From Allobosea sp. (GTDB lineage: Bacteria > Pseudomonadota > Alphaproteobacteria > Rhizobiales > Beijerinckiaceae): a stretch of DNA of 64,000 bases. The stretch spans positions 124,001 through 188,000 of the forward strand of contig JAAEQB010000120.1 of NCBI GenBank assembly GCA_024231975.1, given 5' to 3'. A model generated the notes under the pieces. It was not told where the DNA came from. It searched no databases and saw only the letters and a program-made list of their open reading frames with translations. Shown in pieces: positions 17,773 through 26,654 of the stretch. Every line of letters begins with the position of its first letter. The stretch's first letter is position 1. Made by a program: the position numbers and the translations under genes.

Positions 17773-18636
17773 ATGACCGTGCCACGCTTCACCGCCGCCT
17801 GCGTCCAGATGCGTTCGACGCGCGATCCCCAGCGCAATCGCGACGACGCCGTACGCCTGATCCGCGAGGCGGCCGTTGCCGGCGCTCAGTTCATCCAGAC
17901 GCCGGAGGTCACCAATCTCTGCGAGCGCGACACCAAGCGCCTGCGCGAGATCAGCCAGAGCGAAGAACAGCATGAGGTGCTGGCCGGGCTGCGTGAGGCA
18001 GCGCGCGAGGCGAAAATCTGGCTGCAGATCGGCTCGCTCTCGGTCAGAGCCGGCGAGAAGATCGCCAATCGCGCCTATATGATCGACCCCCAAGGTGAGA
18101 TCGCCGCACGCTATGACAAGATCCATCTCTTCGACGTCGACCTGCCCAATGGCGAGACCTGGCGCGAATCCAACACCTTCTCCGGCGGCGACCGGGCGAC
18201 CCTGGTCGAGACGCCCTGGGGGCTGGTCGGGATGTCGATCTGCTACGACGTCCGCTTCCCCTACCTTTACCGGGCCGAGGCCGAGGCCGGCGCTTTCATG
18301 CTGACCGCGCCGGCCTGCTTCACCCGCCAGACCGGCGAGGCGCATTGGCAGGTGCTGCAGCGGGCCCGCGCCATCGAGAACGGTGCCTTCATGGTCTCGG
18401 CAGCGCAGGGCGGCCTGCATGAGGACGGCCGCGAGAGCTATGGCCACTCGATCATCGTCGATCCCTGGGGCCGCGTGCTGGCCGAGGCCGGCAACGAGCC
18501 GGGGCTGATCATGGCCGAGATCGACCTTGCCTTGGTCGCCGACGCCCGCCAGCGCATCCCGACCTTGCGCCACACCCGCGCCTTCGTGGTCGAGACCCGC
18601 AAGGGCGAAGAGCCACGGCTCGACGCAGCGGAGTGA
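17773..18636 (+). CDS. Carbon-nitrogen hydrolase (nitrilase superfamily, Nit1-like)
   Basis: A 287-residue amidase with the Glu-Lys-Cys triad in family context: Glu in FIQTPEVTNL, Lys in RYDKIHLFDVDLPNG and Cys in MSICYDVRFPY. This form, next to grxC, corresponds to the group related to eukaryotic Nit1, which hydrolyses deaminated glutathione as metabolite repair. That fits well with a glutaredoxin neighbour, though other amide substrates are possible. The start ATG 17773 lies 13 bases behind grxC. Confidence 0.88.
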   Translation: MTVPRFTAACVQMRSTRDPQRNRDDAVRLIREAAVAGAQFIQTPEVTNLCERDTKRLREISQSEEQHEVLAGLREAAREAKIWLQIGSLSVRAGEKIANRAYMIDPQGEIAARYDKIHLFDVDLPNGETWRESNTFSGGDRATLVETPWGLVGMSICYDVRFPYLYRAEAEAGAFMLTAPACFTRQTGEAHWQVLQRARAIENGAFMVSAAQGGLHEDGRESYGHSIIVDPWGRVLAEAGNEPGLIMAEIDLALVADARQRIPTLRHTRAFVVETRKGEEPRLDAAE

Positions 18637-18702
18637 GCGTGAAACTTGTCGCGGAACGGCTGCGCCCCTATCTGCAGCCGCTACCGCCGGCTTTGAATTG
18701 AG

Positions 18703-19200
18703 ATGATCCGTTACACCCTGATCTGCGACAACGCCCACGAGTTCGAGAGCTGGTTCGCGAGTTCCGCCAGCTTCGACGAGCAGGCGAAGCGCGGCTTCGT
18801 CACCTGCCCGGTCTGCGACAGTGCCAAGGTCGAGCGCGCCGTGATGGCCCCGGCCGTGGCGCGGACGGATCGCGGCCCGCGTCCGGCAGAACCGGCGCCG
18901 GAAGCCGCTGCACCATCCTCCGCCCCCGCTCCCTCCCCTGCCCCCGCAGCCCAGCCGGCCGCGCTGATGGGCGAGAAGGAGATGGCGTTTCGCGCCATGC
19001 TGACGGCGCTGCACGAGCATGTCGCCGCGAATGCCGAGCCGGTCGGCAAGCGCTTCGCCGAGGAAGCCTTGAAGATCCACCATGGCGAGAGCGAGAACCG
19101 CGCCATCTATGGCGAGGCCAGCGCCGAGGACGCCCAGATGCTGCATGAGGAAGGCGTCGAGTTCCTGCCGTTGCCGCGCCTGCCGGAAGGGCGGAACTGA
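18703..19200 (+). CDS. DUF1178 family protein
   Basis: A 165-residue protein. The N terminus (MIRYTLICDNAHEFESWFAS) and the CPVC pair near 43-46 define DUF1178, a proteobacterial family of unknown function with a likely metal-binding knuckle. A proline/alanine-rich linker (about 65-85) joins it to a conserved C-terminal part (RAMLTALHEHVAANAEPVGK to YGEASAEDA). It follows the nitrilase gene after 66 bases, as in many alphaproteobacteria. Confidence 0.88.
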   Translation: MIRYTLICDNAHEFESWFASSASFDEQAKRGFVTCPVCDSAKVERAVMAPAVARTDRGPRPAEPAPEAAAPSSAPAPSPAPAAQPAALMGEKEMAFRAMLTALHEHVAANAEPVGKRFAEEALKIHHGESENRAIYGEASAEDAQMLHEEGVEFLPLPRLPEGRN

Positions 19201-19232
19201 CGGCTCACCGGCGCTGAAGCAAAGGCGCGGGG

Positions 19233-19370
19233 AACCCTTCTCCCGTGTGGGAGAAGGGCAGGGATGAGGGCCTGCCCTACCCTATTGAGGTCGCAGCGGC
19301 GCCGCCTCCCCTTCTATTGCAACGGCAGTCCCTCACCCCTACCCCTCCCCCATCCGGGAGAGGGGTTCCC
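19233..19370. repeat. GC-rich intergenic inverted-repeat element (type 2)
   Basis: The 230-base gap before the MarR gene contains an element bounded by two hairpins. The first is CCCTTCTCCC-gtgt-GGGAGAAGGG (19235-19258). The second, CCCCTCCCCCATCCGGGAGAGGGG, ends near 19366. The inner flanks (AGGGATGAGGG and CCCTCACCCCT) are also complementary, so the whole unit can fold back on itself. A sister copy lies at 48796-48943. It is non-coding. Confidence 0.65.
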
Positions 19371-19412
19371 GCGTTCGATTGATGCAGCTCTTCCTCTTGC
19401 ATTCCCCGCATC

Positions 19413-19428
19413 GCGGGCATATACCCGC
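19413..19428. promoter_or_regulatory. Operator 1 for the MarR-family regulator
   Basis: The near-perfect palindrome GCGGGCATATACCCGC sits 5 bases upstream of the MarR gene start. It shares the core GGG-YATATA-CCCG with the perfect palindrome before the MFS gene, so it is probably the autoregulatory site of this regulator. Confidence 0.65.
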
Positions 19429-19433
19429 AATCC

Positions 19434-19832
19434 ATGTCGGTTCCCTGCATCTGCACGACCCTGCGCTCGGCCTCGCGCCGGATGATCGCCTTCTATGACG
19501 AGACGATCGCTCCGGTCGGCGTCAACATCGCGCAGTTCAGCCTGATGCGCTCGATCGCCCGGGTCGAGCCGGTGACGCTGACCGCGCTCGGCCGCCGGGT
19601 CGAGCTCGACCGTTCGACCATCGGCCGCAATGTCCGCGTGCTCGAGAAGATGGGCCTGGTCGAACTCGGCCGTGGCGAGGATCAGCGCGAGGCCACCGTT
19701 GCCCTGACCGAGGCCGGACACAAGGTTCTGGAAGACGGCGCCCCCCTCTGGGACGGCGCCCAGAAGTCGCTCGACGACCGTCTCGGTGTCGACTTCATGC
19801 GTCAGCTTCACGCAGCGCTAGATGCGCTCTGA
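19434..19832 (+). CDS. MarR-family transcriptional regulator
   Basis: A 132-residue winged-helix regulator: CICTTLRSASRRMIAFYDET is followed by RVEPVTLTALGRRVELDRST and NVRVLEKMGLVELGRGEDQR, the recognition helix and wing with the conserved Asp-x-Arg. It is followed after 48 bases by an MFS transporter. Matching palindromes before both genes suggest that it represses itself and the transporter cluster until an effector binds. Confidence 0.88.
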   Translation: MSVPCICTTLRSASRRMIAFYDETIAPVGVNIAQFSLMRSIARVEPVTLTALGRRVELDRSTIGRNVRVLEKMGLVELGRGEDQREATVALTEAGHKVLEDGAPLWDGAQKSLDDRLGVDFMRQLHAALDAL

Positions 19833-19848
19833 TTTTCTGAAACTAATA

Positions 19849-19862
19849 CGGGTATATACCCG
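19849..19862. promoter_or_regulatory. Operator 2 for the MarR-family regulator
   Basis: A perfect 14-base palindrome, CGGGTATATACCCG, lies between the MarR stop codon and the MFS start (19881), 18 bases ahead of that start. It matches operator 1 in sequence and spacing style. Confidence 0.7.
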
Positions 19863-19880
19863 AAATATAAGGAACGCCCG

Positions 19881-21194
19881 ATGCCCACGGATCTCGCAGA
19901 GCAACCACAGCCCATCGGCCTCGCCGCCGCCCTTGCCCGCCGCGGCATCCATTATGGCTGGGCCGTGGCGGCAGTGACCTTCCTCACCATGCTGGTCACC
20001 GCCGGTGCCGTCGGCGCGCCGGGCGTGCTCATCCTGCCGCTGCAGAAGGAGTTCGGCTGGGCGACCTCCGAGATCTCCTCGGCACTGGCGGTCCGGCTGC
20101 TGCTCTTCGGGCTGATGGCGCCCTTCGCCGCCGCCTTCATGAACCGCTTCGGCGTCCGCCCCGTCGCGCTGGTGGCGCTCAGCCTGATCGCGGCGAGCAT
20201 CATCGGTTCCTTCTTCATGACGCAGCTCTGGCAGCTGGTACTGCTCTGGGGCTTCGTGCTCGGCTTCGGCACGGGCCTGACCGCCATGGTGCTCGGCGCC
20301 ACCGTCGCGACGCGCTGGTTCGTGCAGCGCCGCGGCCTCGTCGTCGGCCTGCTCACCGCCAGCACCGCGACCGGCCAACTCGTCTTCCTGCCCTTGCTCG
20401 CAGCCCTGACCGAGCAGGTCGGCTGGCGTGCCGCCATGACCTTCGTACTCGGCATGATCGCGCTCGCCGCGCTCGGCATCCTCGCTCTGATGCGCGACCG
20501 GCCGGTCGATGTCGGTCTTGCCCCCTATGGCGGCACGCAGATCGTGCCGGCCCCGGCTCAAGCCGCCAGCCTCGGAGCGATGCTCGCCTCCCCGATCGTC
20601 GCGTTGCGCGAGGCGGCGAAGACCAGCACCTTCTGGATCCTGTTCGGCACCTTCTTCGTCTGCGGTGCCAGCACCAACGGGCTGGTCCAGACGCATTTCG
20701 TCTCGCTCTGCGGCGATTACGGCATGGCGGCGGTGACGGCGGCGAGCGTGCTCGCGGTGATCGGCATCTTCGACTTCCTCGGCACGGTCGGCTCCGGCTG
20801 GCTCTCGGACCGCTATGACAGCCGCTGGCTGCTGTTCTGGTATTACGGCCTGCGCGGGCTCTCGCTGCTCTTCCTGCCCTTCACCGACTTCTCGTTCTAC
20901 GGCCTTTCGATCTTCGCGATCTTCTATGGGCTCGACTGGGTCGCGACCGTGCCGCCGACGATCAAGATCGCCGCCGACCGCTTCGGCGAGAAGGCGACAT
21001 TGGTCTTCGGCTGGGTCTTCACCGGCCACCAGCTCGGCGCCGCCTTCGCCGCCTATGGCGCCGGCTTCAGCCGCACCGTCTATGACAGCTACCTGCCGGC
21101 CTTCTTCATCGCCGGCGCGCTCTGCCTCTTCGCCGCCGGCTTCTGCATCATGATGCGCGGCGGCGAAGCCAAGCCGATCCCAGCCGCCGCCTGA
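19881..21194 (+). CDS. MFS transporter
   Basis: A 437-residue major facilitator protein with twelve predicted helices. It resembles the monocarboxylate/oxalate:formate antiporter branch: HYGWAVAAVTFLTMLVTAG in helix 1, LGFGTGLTAMVLGATVATRW around helix 4-5 and GSGWLSDRYDSRWLLFWYYG in the central loop motif. It is followed 14 bases later by an SDR gene, with which it probably forms the MarR-regulated unit. The substrate cannot be inferred with confidence. Confidence 0.87.
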   Translation: MPTDLAEQPQPIGLAAALARRGIHYGWAVAAVTFLTMLVTAGAVGAPGVLILPLQKEFGWATSEISSALAVRLLLFGLMAPFAAAFMNRFGVRPVALVALSLIAASIIGSFFMTQLWQLVLLWGFVLGFGTGLTAMVLGATVATRWFVQRRGLVVGLLTASTATGQLVFLPLLAALTEQVGWRAAMTFVLGMIALAALGILALMRDRPVDVGLAPYGGTQIVPAPAQAASLGAMLASPIVALREAAKTSTFWILFGTFFVCGASTNGLVQTHFVSLCGDYGMAAVTAASVLAVIGIFDFLGTVGSGWLSDRYDSRWLLFWYYGLRGLSLLFLPFTDFSFYGLSIFAIFYGLDWVATVPPTIKIAADRFGEKATLVFGWVFTGHQLGAAFAAYGAGFSRTVYDSYLPAFFIAGALCLFAAGFCIMMRGGEAKPIPAAA

Positions 21195-21208
21195 ACGGAG
21201 ACCTCGTC

Positions 21209-21901
21209 ATGACCTCCCTGCCCTATCGCAGCGCCCTGATCGTCGGCGCCGGCTCCGGCATCAGCGCTTCTGTTGCCCGTGCCCTGGCGGCACAAGGCGT
21301 CAAGATCGGCCTCGCCGCCCGCAACACCGAGAAGCTCGCCGCGCTCGCGGCCGAGACCGGCGCCACGACCTTCCAGGTCGAGGCCTCCGATCCGGCCGCC
21401 GTCACCGGCCTGTTCGAAGCGGCGGACGCTAAGATCGGCGAGCCCGATGTCGTCATCTACAACGCCAGCGGCCGGCTGCGCGGCCCGATCGCCGAGCTCG
21501 ATCCGGCAGGGGTCGCCCAGGCGCTCGCCGTCACCGCCTATGGCGCCTTCCTGGTGACCCAGCAGGCGGCGAAGCGGATGCTGCCGCATGGCCGCGGCGC
21601 GATCCTGCTGACGGGCGCCACCGCCGGCATCAAGGGCTTCGCGCTGTCGGCGCCCTTCGCCATGGGCAAGTTCGCCTTGCGCGGCCTCGCCCAGAGCGCC
21701 GCGCGCGAGCTTGGACCGAAGGGCATCCATGTCGCGCATTTCGTCATCGACGGCGCCGTGCGCAGCATCCGCCACCCCGATACGGACGACAACACGCTCG
21801 ACCCGAACGCCATCGCCCAGAGCTATCTCGACGTGCTCCGGCAGCCGCATAGCGCCTGGTCGCTCGAGGTCGAGCTTCGGCCCTGGGTCGAGAGCTTCTG
21901 A
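21209..21901 (+). CDS. SDR-family oxidoreductase with Tyr-to-Phe active site
   Basis: A 230-residue short-chain dehydrogenase-like protein with cofactor motif GAGSGISASVARAL and NASG. Where YxxxK is expected it reads PFAMGKFALRGL, so the catalytic Tyr is Phe while the Lys remains. This pattern with ARELGPKGIHVAHFVIDG belongs to a known SDR subgroup. It may bind cofactor and catalyse a different or weak reaction. It lies downstream of the MFS gene and converges on an RraA-like gene 7 bases away. Confidence 0.82.
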   Translation: MTSLPYRSALIVGAGSGISASVARALAAQGVKIGLAARNTEKLAALAAETGATTFQVEASDPAAVTGLFEAADAKIGEPDVVIYNASGRLRGPIAELDPAGVAQALAVTAYGAFLVTQQAAKRMLPHGRGAILLTGATAGIKGFALSAPFAMGKFALRGLAQSAARELGPKGIHVAHFVIDGAVRSIRHPDTDDNTLDPNAIAQSYLDVLRQPHSAWSLEVELRPWVESF

Positions 21902-21908
21902 GGGCCGC

Positions 21909-22580
21909 TCAGAGCTTCTCGATCGGGGGTACCTTGAAGGTCTCGACCGTCGAGGCGCCGCCGGCGAGCAGCACCTCCCATTCGGCCTCCGCCTTCACCC
22001 GCGCCAGGCACGGCGCGAGCTTGGCCTCGACGAGCCCATGCGGCACGAAGACCAGGCCGTCATCGTCGCCGACGACGAGGTCATGCGGCTGGACGGCGAC
22101 GCCGCCGAAGACGATCGGGCCGTTGACGATGCCGCGCTCCATCGAGGATGGGCCGCGCGGCATGATCCAGCGCGAGAAGAAGACGAAGTCGGGCCATTGC
22201 GACACCGGCCCGACATCGCGCACCGCGCCGTCGACGACGACGCCGGCAATGCCCTTGCGCCGGGCCGCGCCACCGAGCAGGTCGCCGATCATCGCCGCAT
22301 CCTTGCGCCCGCCGGCCGCGACCACGATGACGTCGCCGCGCTCGGCCACGCTGATCGCATGATGCACCGGCCCGTAATCGGCCGGCTCGCACCAGGCGGT
22401 GATCGCCTGGCCGACCAGGCGCTTGCCCGGCGCGAAGGGCCGGGTCGGCCGGATCGCCGGATCGGCATGGCCGGTACCGCCGAGCTGGTCGGCGATCACC
22501 GAGCTCGGCACCGCCTGCCAGGCATCGATCAGGGTTTGCGGCAGGCGCGGATGGGCAGGTGTGGCGAGACGGGTCGGCAT
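21909..22580 (-). CDS. RraA-family protein (aldolase/decarboxylase-like)
   Basis: A 223-residue protein starting at ATG 22580, behind a GGAA ribosome site. It has the RraA fold motifs VIADQLGGTGHADPAIRPTR, GVVVDGAVRDVGPVSQWPDF (metal and substrate Arg-Asp) and PHDLVVGDDDGLVFVPHGLV. It is the second RraA-like gene in the window and is not a close copy of the one at 13789. Its start is 32 bases downstream of the aminotransferase stop in the same orientation, so the two may be co-transcribed. Confidence 0.82.
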   Translation of the reverse strand: MPTRLATPAHPRLPQTLIDAWQAVPSSVIADQLGGTGHADPAIRPTRPFAPGKRLVGQAITAWCEPADYGPVHHAISVAERGDVIVVAAGGRKDAAMIGDLLGGAARRKGIAGVVVDGAVRDVGPVSQWPDFVFFSRWIMPRGPSSMERGIVNGPIVFGGVAVQPHDLVVGDDDGLVFVPHGLVEAKLAPCLARVKAEAEWEVLLAGGASTVETFKVPPIEKL

Positions 22581-22612
22581 CGGCGTTTCCTCGGTTCTTA
22601 TCGCTTGTTGGT

Positions 22613-23857
22613 TCACGCCGCCCGGCCGGGCCGCTCGGCGAGGAGACGGCGCACTGCCCGTTCCAGCCGGCGCACGCCCTCCACCAGCACCTCCGGCGGC
22701 GAACGGGTGAAATTGACCCGCATCGCGCTCTTCAGGGCGCCCGAAGGGTCGAACACGCTCGACGGCACGAAGGCGACATTCTCCGCCAGCGCATGGGCAT
22801 AGAGCGCATCGGTGTCGATCGCCCCGTCCTTGGCCCGCATCCAGACGAACATGCCGCCCGGCGGCACCTCCCACTCGAACCAGTCGGAGAGATACGCGGC
22901 CGCGGCGGCGCAGAGCGCATCGCGGCGCTCGCGATAGGTCGCGACGATCTTCGGGATGTGCTGCGCCTCGAAATTGCTCTCGATCATCTCCAGCGCGATC
23001 GCCTGCGTCAGCAGGCTGGAGGCGATGTCGGTCGACTGCTTGGCCAGCGCCAGCGTCGCAATCAGCGAGGCCTCGGCCACGACCCAGCCGACGCGCAGCC
23101 CCGGCGCCAGGCTCTTCGACAGCGTGCCAAGATAGATCACCGGCCCAGCATAGGCGCCGTTCGGATGACGCTGCGCATGATGGGCGAGCAGGCTCGGCCC
23201 GGCCGGCCCGTCGAATTGCAGCGGCAGGTAAGGGTCGTCTTCGAGCAGCCAGGTCCCGGTCGCCTCGACCTTGTCGAGCAGGGCAGCGCGCTCATCCTGC
23301 GAGACCAGCACGCCGGTCGGGTTGGAATAGTTCGGCACGGCATAGACGAACTTGGCCTGGCGCAGCGCCGCATCATGCCCGGGCGCCTGCAAGCTCCAGT
23401 CGAGCTTCTCATAGCGCGGCATGCGCGGGCGCCAGGCGTCGAGTGCGCCGAGATAGGTCGGGAATTGCGAGAGGATCAGCTCGCCGGGATCGACCAGCGC
23501 CTTGCCGACAAGGTCGAGCCCCTGCATCGCGCCCGTCGTCAGCAGCACATTCTCCACTCCGAAGCGGCGCCCGGTCGTGGCGCTGAAGCGCTCGGCGATC
23601 GCGGCCCGCAGCGCCGGCAGCCCCTCGATCGCGCCATATTCGAGGATCTGCGTACCCCAGCGCGTCAGCGCCCGCTCCTGCGCCGCAGCGATCGCCTCGA
23701 CCGGATAGATCTCGGAGGCCGGCAGGCCGCCGGCGAGACTGACGACATCGGGCCGCCCACCGATCGCCATGAACTGCTGGGTGATGCTGTTGCCGGTCGA
23801 GAGCCAGCTGGCCAGGGCCGGCCGCTCTCCCGGCCGCCGCGCATTCGATTTCGTCAT
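22613..23857 (-). CDS. PLP-dependent aminotransferase (MocR-type / 2-aminoadipate aminotransferase-like)
   Basis: A 414-residue class I fold aminotransferase without a DNA-binding domain. Landmarks are ISLAGGLPA-like VVSLAGGLPASEIYPVEAI near 35-53, YAVPNYSNPTGVLVSQDERA near 172-191, and the PLP-lysine in YLGTLSKSLAPGLRVGWVV near 235-254. The C terminus (AMRVNFTRSPPEVLVEGVRR) matches the group acting on 2-aminoadipate, kynurenine or related amino acids. It is divergent from an Lrp/AsnC regulator 154 bases away. Confidence 0.9.
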   Translation of the reverse strand: MTKSNARRPGERPALASWLSTGNSITQQFMAIGGRPDVVSLAGGLPASEIYPVEAIAAAQERALTRWGTQILEYGAIEGLPALRAAIAERFSATTGRRFGVENVLLTTGAMQGLDLVGKALVDPGELILSQFPTYLGALDAWRPRMPRYEKLDWSLQAPGHDAALRQAKFVYAVPNYSNPTGVLVSQDERAALLDKVEATGTWLLEDDPYLPLQFDGPAGPSLLAHHAQRHPNGAYAGPVIYLGTLSKSLAPGLRVGWVVAEASLIATLALAKQSTDIASSLLTQAIALEMIESNFEAQHIPKIVATYRERRDALCAAAAAYLSDWFEWEVPPGGMFVWMRAKDGAIDTDALYAHALAENVAFVPSSVFDPSGALKSAMRVNFTRSPPEVLVEGVRRLERAVRRLLAERPGRAA

Positions 23858-24011
23858 GACGCCTGCACCATTGTCCCTTCAAGCGGAAACCATCGCCCTC
23901 ACGCGAATATGTAGCAGGTCATCTGCGAGATATCCGTGCAATGATCGGCCACTTTACAGGATCGGCGCGATTTATCACCTTCAGGCAAAATTTTTGGAGT
24001 GAAATTCGCTC

Positions 24012-24530
24012 ATGATCGATTTGGATCGCATCGACCGGAAAATCCTGGCCACGCTGCAACAGAACGGCCGCATCTCCAATCTCGAGCTGGCCGAGGCGGT
24101 CGGCCTCTCGCCGACGCCGTGTGCCCGCCGCATCAAGCGGCTTGAGGAGGCCGGCGTCATCGAGGGCTATGCGGCGAAGATCAGCCCGGCAGCGCTCGGC
24201 TTCAGCATCTGTGTGATGGTCAGCGTCAAGCTCGCCAAGCAGAGCCCTGACGCCGCCGAGCAGTTCATGACCGCGATCCGCGCTCAACCAGAGATCACCG
24301 AATGCCTGCTGGTCACCGGCAATGTCGATTATCTCCTGCGTGTCTGGGTCAAGGACATCGAGGCGCTGCGCAGTTTCATCAGGGAAGCCTTGCAGGCGAT
24401 CCCCTGTGTGGCCGAGACCTCGACCATGGTCATCCTGGAGACGCAGAGCTCGAACCGGCTGTTGAACGTCCCAGTCGCAGGCCGGAAAGCCCGACCCCGC
24501 GGGGCCGACCTCCCCGCAGATCGGGTCTGA
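24012..24530 (+). CDS. Lrp/AsnC-family transcriptional regulator
   Basis: A 172-residue regulator with an N-terminal helix-turn-helix (LDRIDRKILATLQQNGRISN, then LAEAVGLSPTPCARRIKRLE) and a C-terminal RAM ligand-binding domain (ISICVMVSVKLAKQSPDAAE to ITECLLVTGNVDYLLRVWV). It is divergent from the aminotransferase, the classical layout for an amino-acid responsive activator and its target. A 15-residue basic tail extends past the normal domain end. Confidence 0.9.
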   Translation: MIDLDRIDRKILATLQQNGRISNLELAEAVGLSPTPCARRIKRLEEAGVIEGYAAKISPAALGFSICVMVSVKLAKQSPDAAEQFMTAIRAQPEITECLLVTGNVDYLLRVWVKDIEALRSFIREALQAIPCVAETSTMVILETQSSNRLLNVPVAGRKARPRGADLPADRV

Positions 24531-24644
24531 AACTGCTCATCCGAAGGTCGCACACGACTTCCGCGGCCCACTGGCGTTATCTTCGCTGCAGTGCAACAAT
24601 CGAGATTGCACGAGCACATCAAGACGGCACGGCAGGGAGCGACC

Positions 24645-26630
24645 ATGAACGCGATCGATCCGCTCGGGAACCAGGTCCAGCGCGACAAGCCCTGGATCTT
24701 CCGGACCTATGCCGGCCATTCCGACGCGTCCGAATCGAACAAGCTCTACCGGACCAATCTCGCCAAGGGCCAGACCGGTCTCTCCGTCGCCTTCGACCTG
24801 CCGACCCAGACCGGCTACGACCCCGACCACGTGCTCTCGCGCGGCGAGGTCGGCAAGGTCGGCGTGCCCATCACCCATCTCGGCGACATGCGGGCGCTGT
24901 TCGCCGAGATCCCGCTGGCGCAGATGAACACCTCGATGACGATCAATGCGACAGCGGCCTGGCTGCTCTCGCTCTACATCGCCACCGCCGACGAGCAGGG
25001 CGCCGACCGTGCCGCCTTGCAGGGCACGACCCAGAACGACCTCGTCAAGGAATATCTGTCGCGCGGCACCTACGTCTTCCCGCCGCGCCCCTCGATGCGG
25101 CTGACCACCGACATCGTCGTGTTCACGGCGCGCGAGCTGCCGAAATGGAACCCGACCAATGTCTGCTCCTACCATCTGCAGGAGGCCGGCGCCTCGCCGG
25201 TGCAGGAGCTCTCCTTCGCGCTGGCGACCGCGATCGCCCTGCTGGAATCGATCAAGGCCCGGCCGGAAGTGGCGCCCGAGGAGTTTGGCGCTGTCGTCGG
25301 GCGCATCTCCTTCTTCGTCAATGCCGGCATGCGCTTCGTCACCGAGCTCTGCAAGATGCGGGCTTTCGTTGATCTCTGGGACGAGATCACGCTGAAGCGC
25401 TTCAGCGTGCTGGAGGAACAGCACCGCCGCTTCCGCTATGGCGTGCAGGTCAACTCGCTCGGGCTGACCGAGCCGCAGGCCGAGAACAACGTCTACCGCA
25501 TCCTGATCGAGATGCTGGCGGTGACGCTGTCGAAGAAGGCCCGCGCCCGCGCCGTGCAGCTGCCGGCCTGGAACGAAGCGCTCGGCCTGCCCCGCCCCTT
25601 CGACCAGCAATGGTCGCTGCGCATGCAGCAGGTGCTGGCCTATGAGACCGATCTGCTCGAATTCGGCGACATCTTCGACGGCTCCCGCGAGGTCGACGCC
25701 AAGGTCGAGGCGCTCAAGGTGGCCGCGCTGGAGGAACTGGCGCAGATCGACGCCATGGGTGGCGCGCTCGCCGCCGTCGAGAGCGGCTACATGAAGAAGG
25801 CGCTGGTCGAGAACGGCGCGCGCCGCATCGAGGCGATCGAGCGCGGCGAGCAGGTGGTCGTCGGCGTCAACAAGTTCACCACCAGCGAGCCCTCGCCGCT
25901 TTCGGCCGGCGACGGCGCCGTCGTCACCGTGCCGGATTCGGTCGAGATCGAGGCGATCGGCCGGCTGAAGGCCTGGCGCGCCGCGCGCGATGGCAAGGCG
26001 GTCGAGGCCGCACTCACCGAGCTCGCGAGCGCTGCGAAAGAAGACCGCAACGTCATGCCGGCCTCGATCGCCTGCGCCAAGGCCGGCGTCACCACCGGCG
26101 AATGGGCCCAGACCCTGCGCGAGATCTTCGGCGAGTATCGCGCCCCGACCGGCGTCGACACCACCAAGCTCGGCGACGATGCCGGCCTCGCCACCGTCAA
26201 GGCGGCGGTTGCCAAGGCGACCGAGCGGCTCGGCCGCCCGCCGCGCTTCCTCGTCGGCAAGCCCGGGCTGGATGGCCATTCGAACGGCGCCGAGCAGATC
26301 GCCGTGCGCGCCCGCGACGCCGGCATGCAGGTCTCCTATGGCGGCATCCGCCAGACGCCGGAGGAGATCGTGACGCAGGCCAGGGAGACGGAGGCCGACA
26401 TCATCGGGCTCTCCATCCTCTCCGGCTCGCATCTGCCGCTGGTGCGCGACGTCACCGCCCGGCTGCGCGTCGCCGGCATGGATGTCCCCGTCGTGGTCGG
26501 AGGCATCATCCCGCCCGATGACGAGAACGCGCTGCGCAATATGGGCGTCGCCCGGGTCTACACGCCCAAGGACTTCGCCCTCGACGGCATCATCGGCGAC
26601 GTCGCGGGATTGGCGGCGAAGAAGGGCTGA
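24645..26630 (+). CDS. ecm: Ethylmalonyl-CoA mutase (MeaA-type), coenzyme B12-dependent
   Basis: A 661-residue acyl-CoA mutase. The start at ATG 24645 follows AGGGAG. The N-terminal barrel has YRTNLAKGQTGLSVAFDLPT and QMNTSMTINATAAWLLSLYI, typical of MeaA/ethylmalonyl-CoA mutase and unlike the methylmalonyl enzyme. The C-terminal B12 domain carries D-x-H-x-x-G as DGHSNG, with His 545 as the lower cobalt ligand. The enzyme converts ethylmalonyl-CoA to methylsuccinyl-CoA in the ethylmalonyl-CoA pathway of acetate and C1 assimilation. No other pathway gene is adjacent. Confidence 0.9.
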   Translation: MNAIDPLGNQVQRDKPWIFRTYAGHSDASESNKLYRTNLAKGQTGLSVAFDLPTQTGYDPDHVLSRGEVGKVGVPITHLGDMRALFAEIPLAQMNTSMTINATAAWLLSLYIATADEQGADRAALQGTTQNDLVKEYLSRGTYVFPPRPSMRLTTDIVVFTARELPKWNPTNVCSYHLQEAGASPVQELSFALATAIALLESIKARPEVAPEEFGAVVGRISFFVNAGMRFVTELCKMRAFVDLWDEITLKRFSVLEEQHRRFRYGVQVNSLGLTEPQAENNVYRILIEMLAVTLSKKARARAVQLPAWNEALGLPRPFDQQWSLRMQQVLAYETDLLEFGDIFDGSREVDAKVEALKVAALEELAQIDAMGGALAAVESGYMKKALVENGARRIEAIERGEQVVVGVNKFTTSEPSPLSAGDGAVVTVPDSVEIEAIGRLKAWRAARDGKAVEAALTELASAAKEDRNVMPASIACAKAGVTTGEWAQTLREIFGEYRAPTGVDTTKLGDDAGLATVKAAVAKATERLGRPPRFLVGKPGLDGHSNGAEQIAVRARDAGMQVSYGGIRQTPEEIVTQARETEADIIGLSILSGSHLPLVRDVTARLRVAGMDVPVVVGGIIPPDDENALRNMGVARVYTPKDFALDGIIGDVAGLAAKKG

Positions 26631-26654
26631 GGGCTGGTTCGCCACTCAATCATT

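Noticed and set aside
22592..23914. Plus-strand frame opposite the aminotransferase
   Set aside because: It mirrors the codon periodicity of the real minus-strand gene and is His/Arg/Gln-rich without domain motifs.
24531..24644. Cobalamin riboswitch before the B12-dependent mutase
   Set aside because: The gap is only about 114 bases and shows no B12-box-like sequence or large fold.
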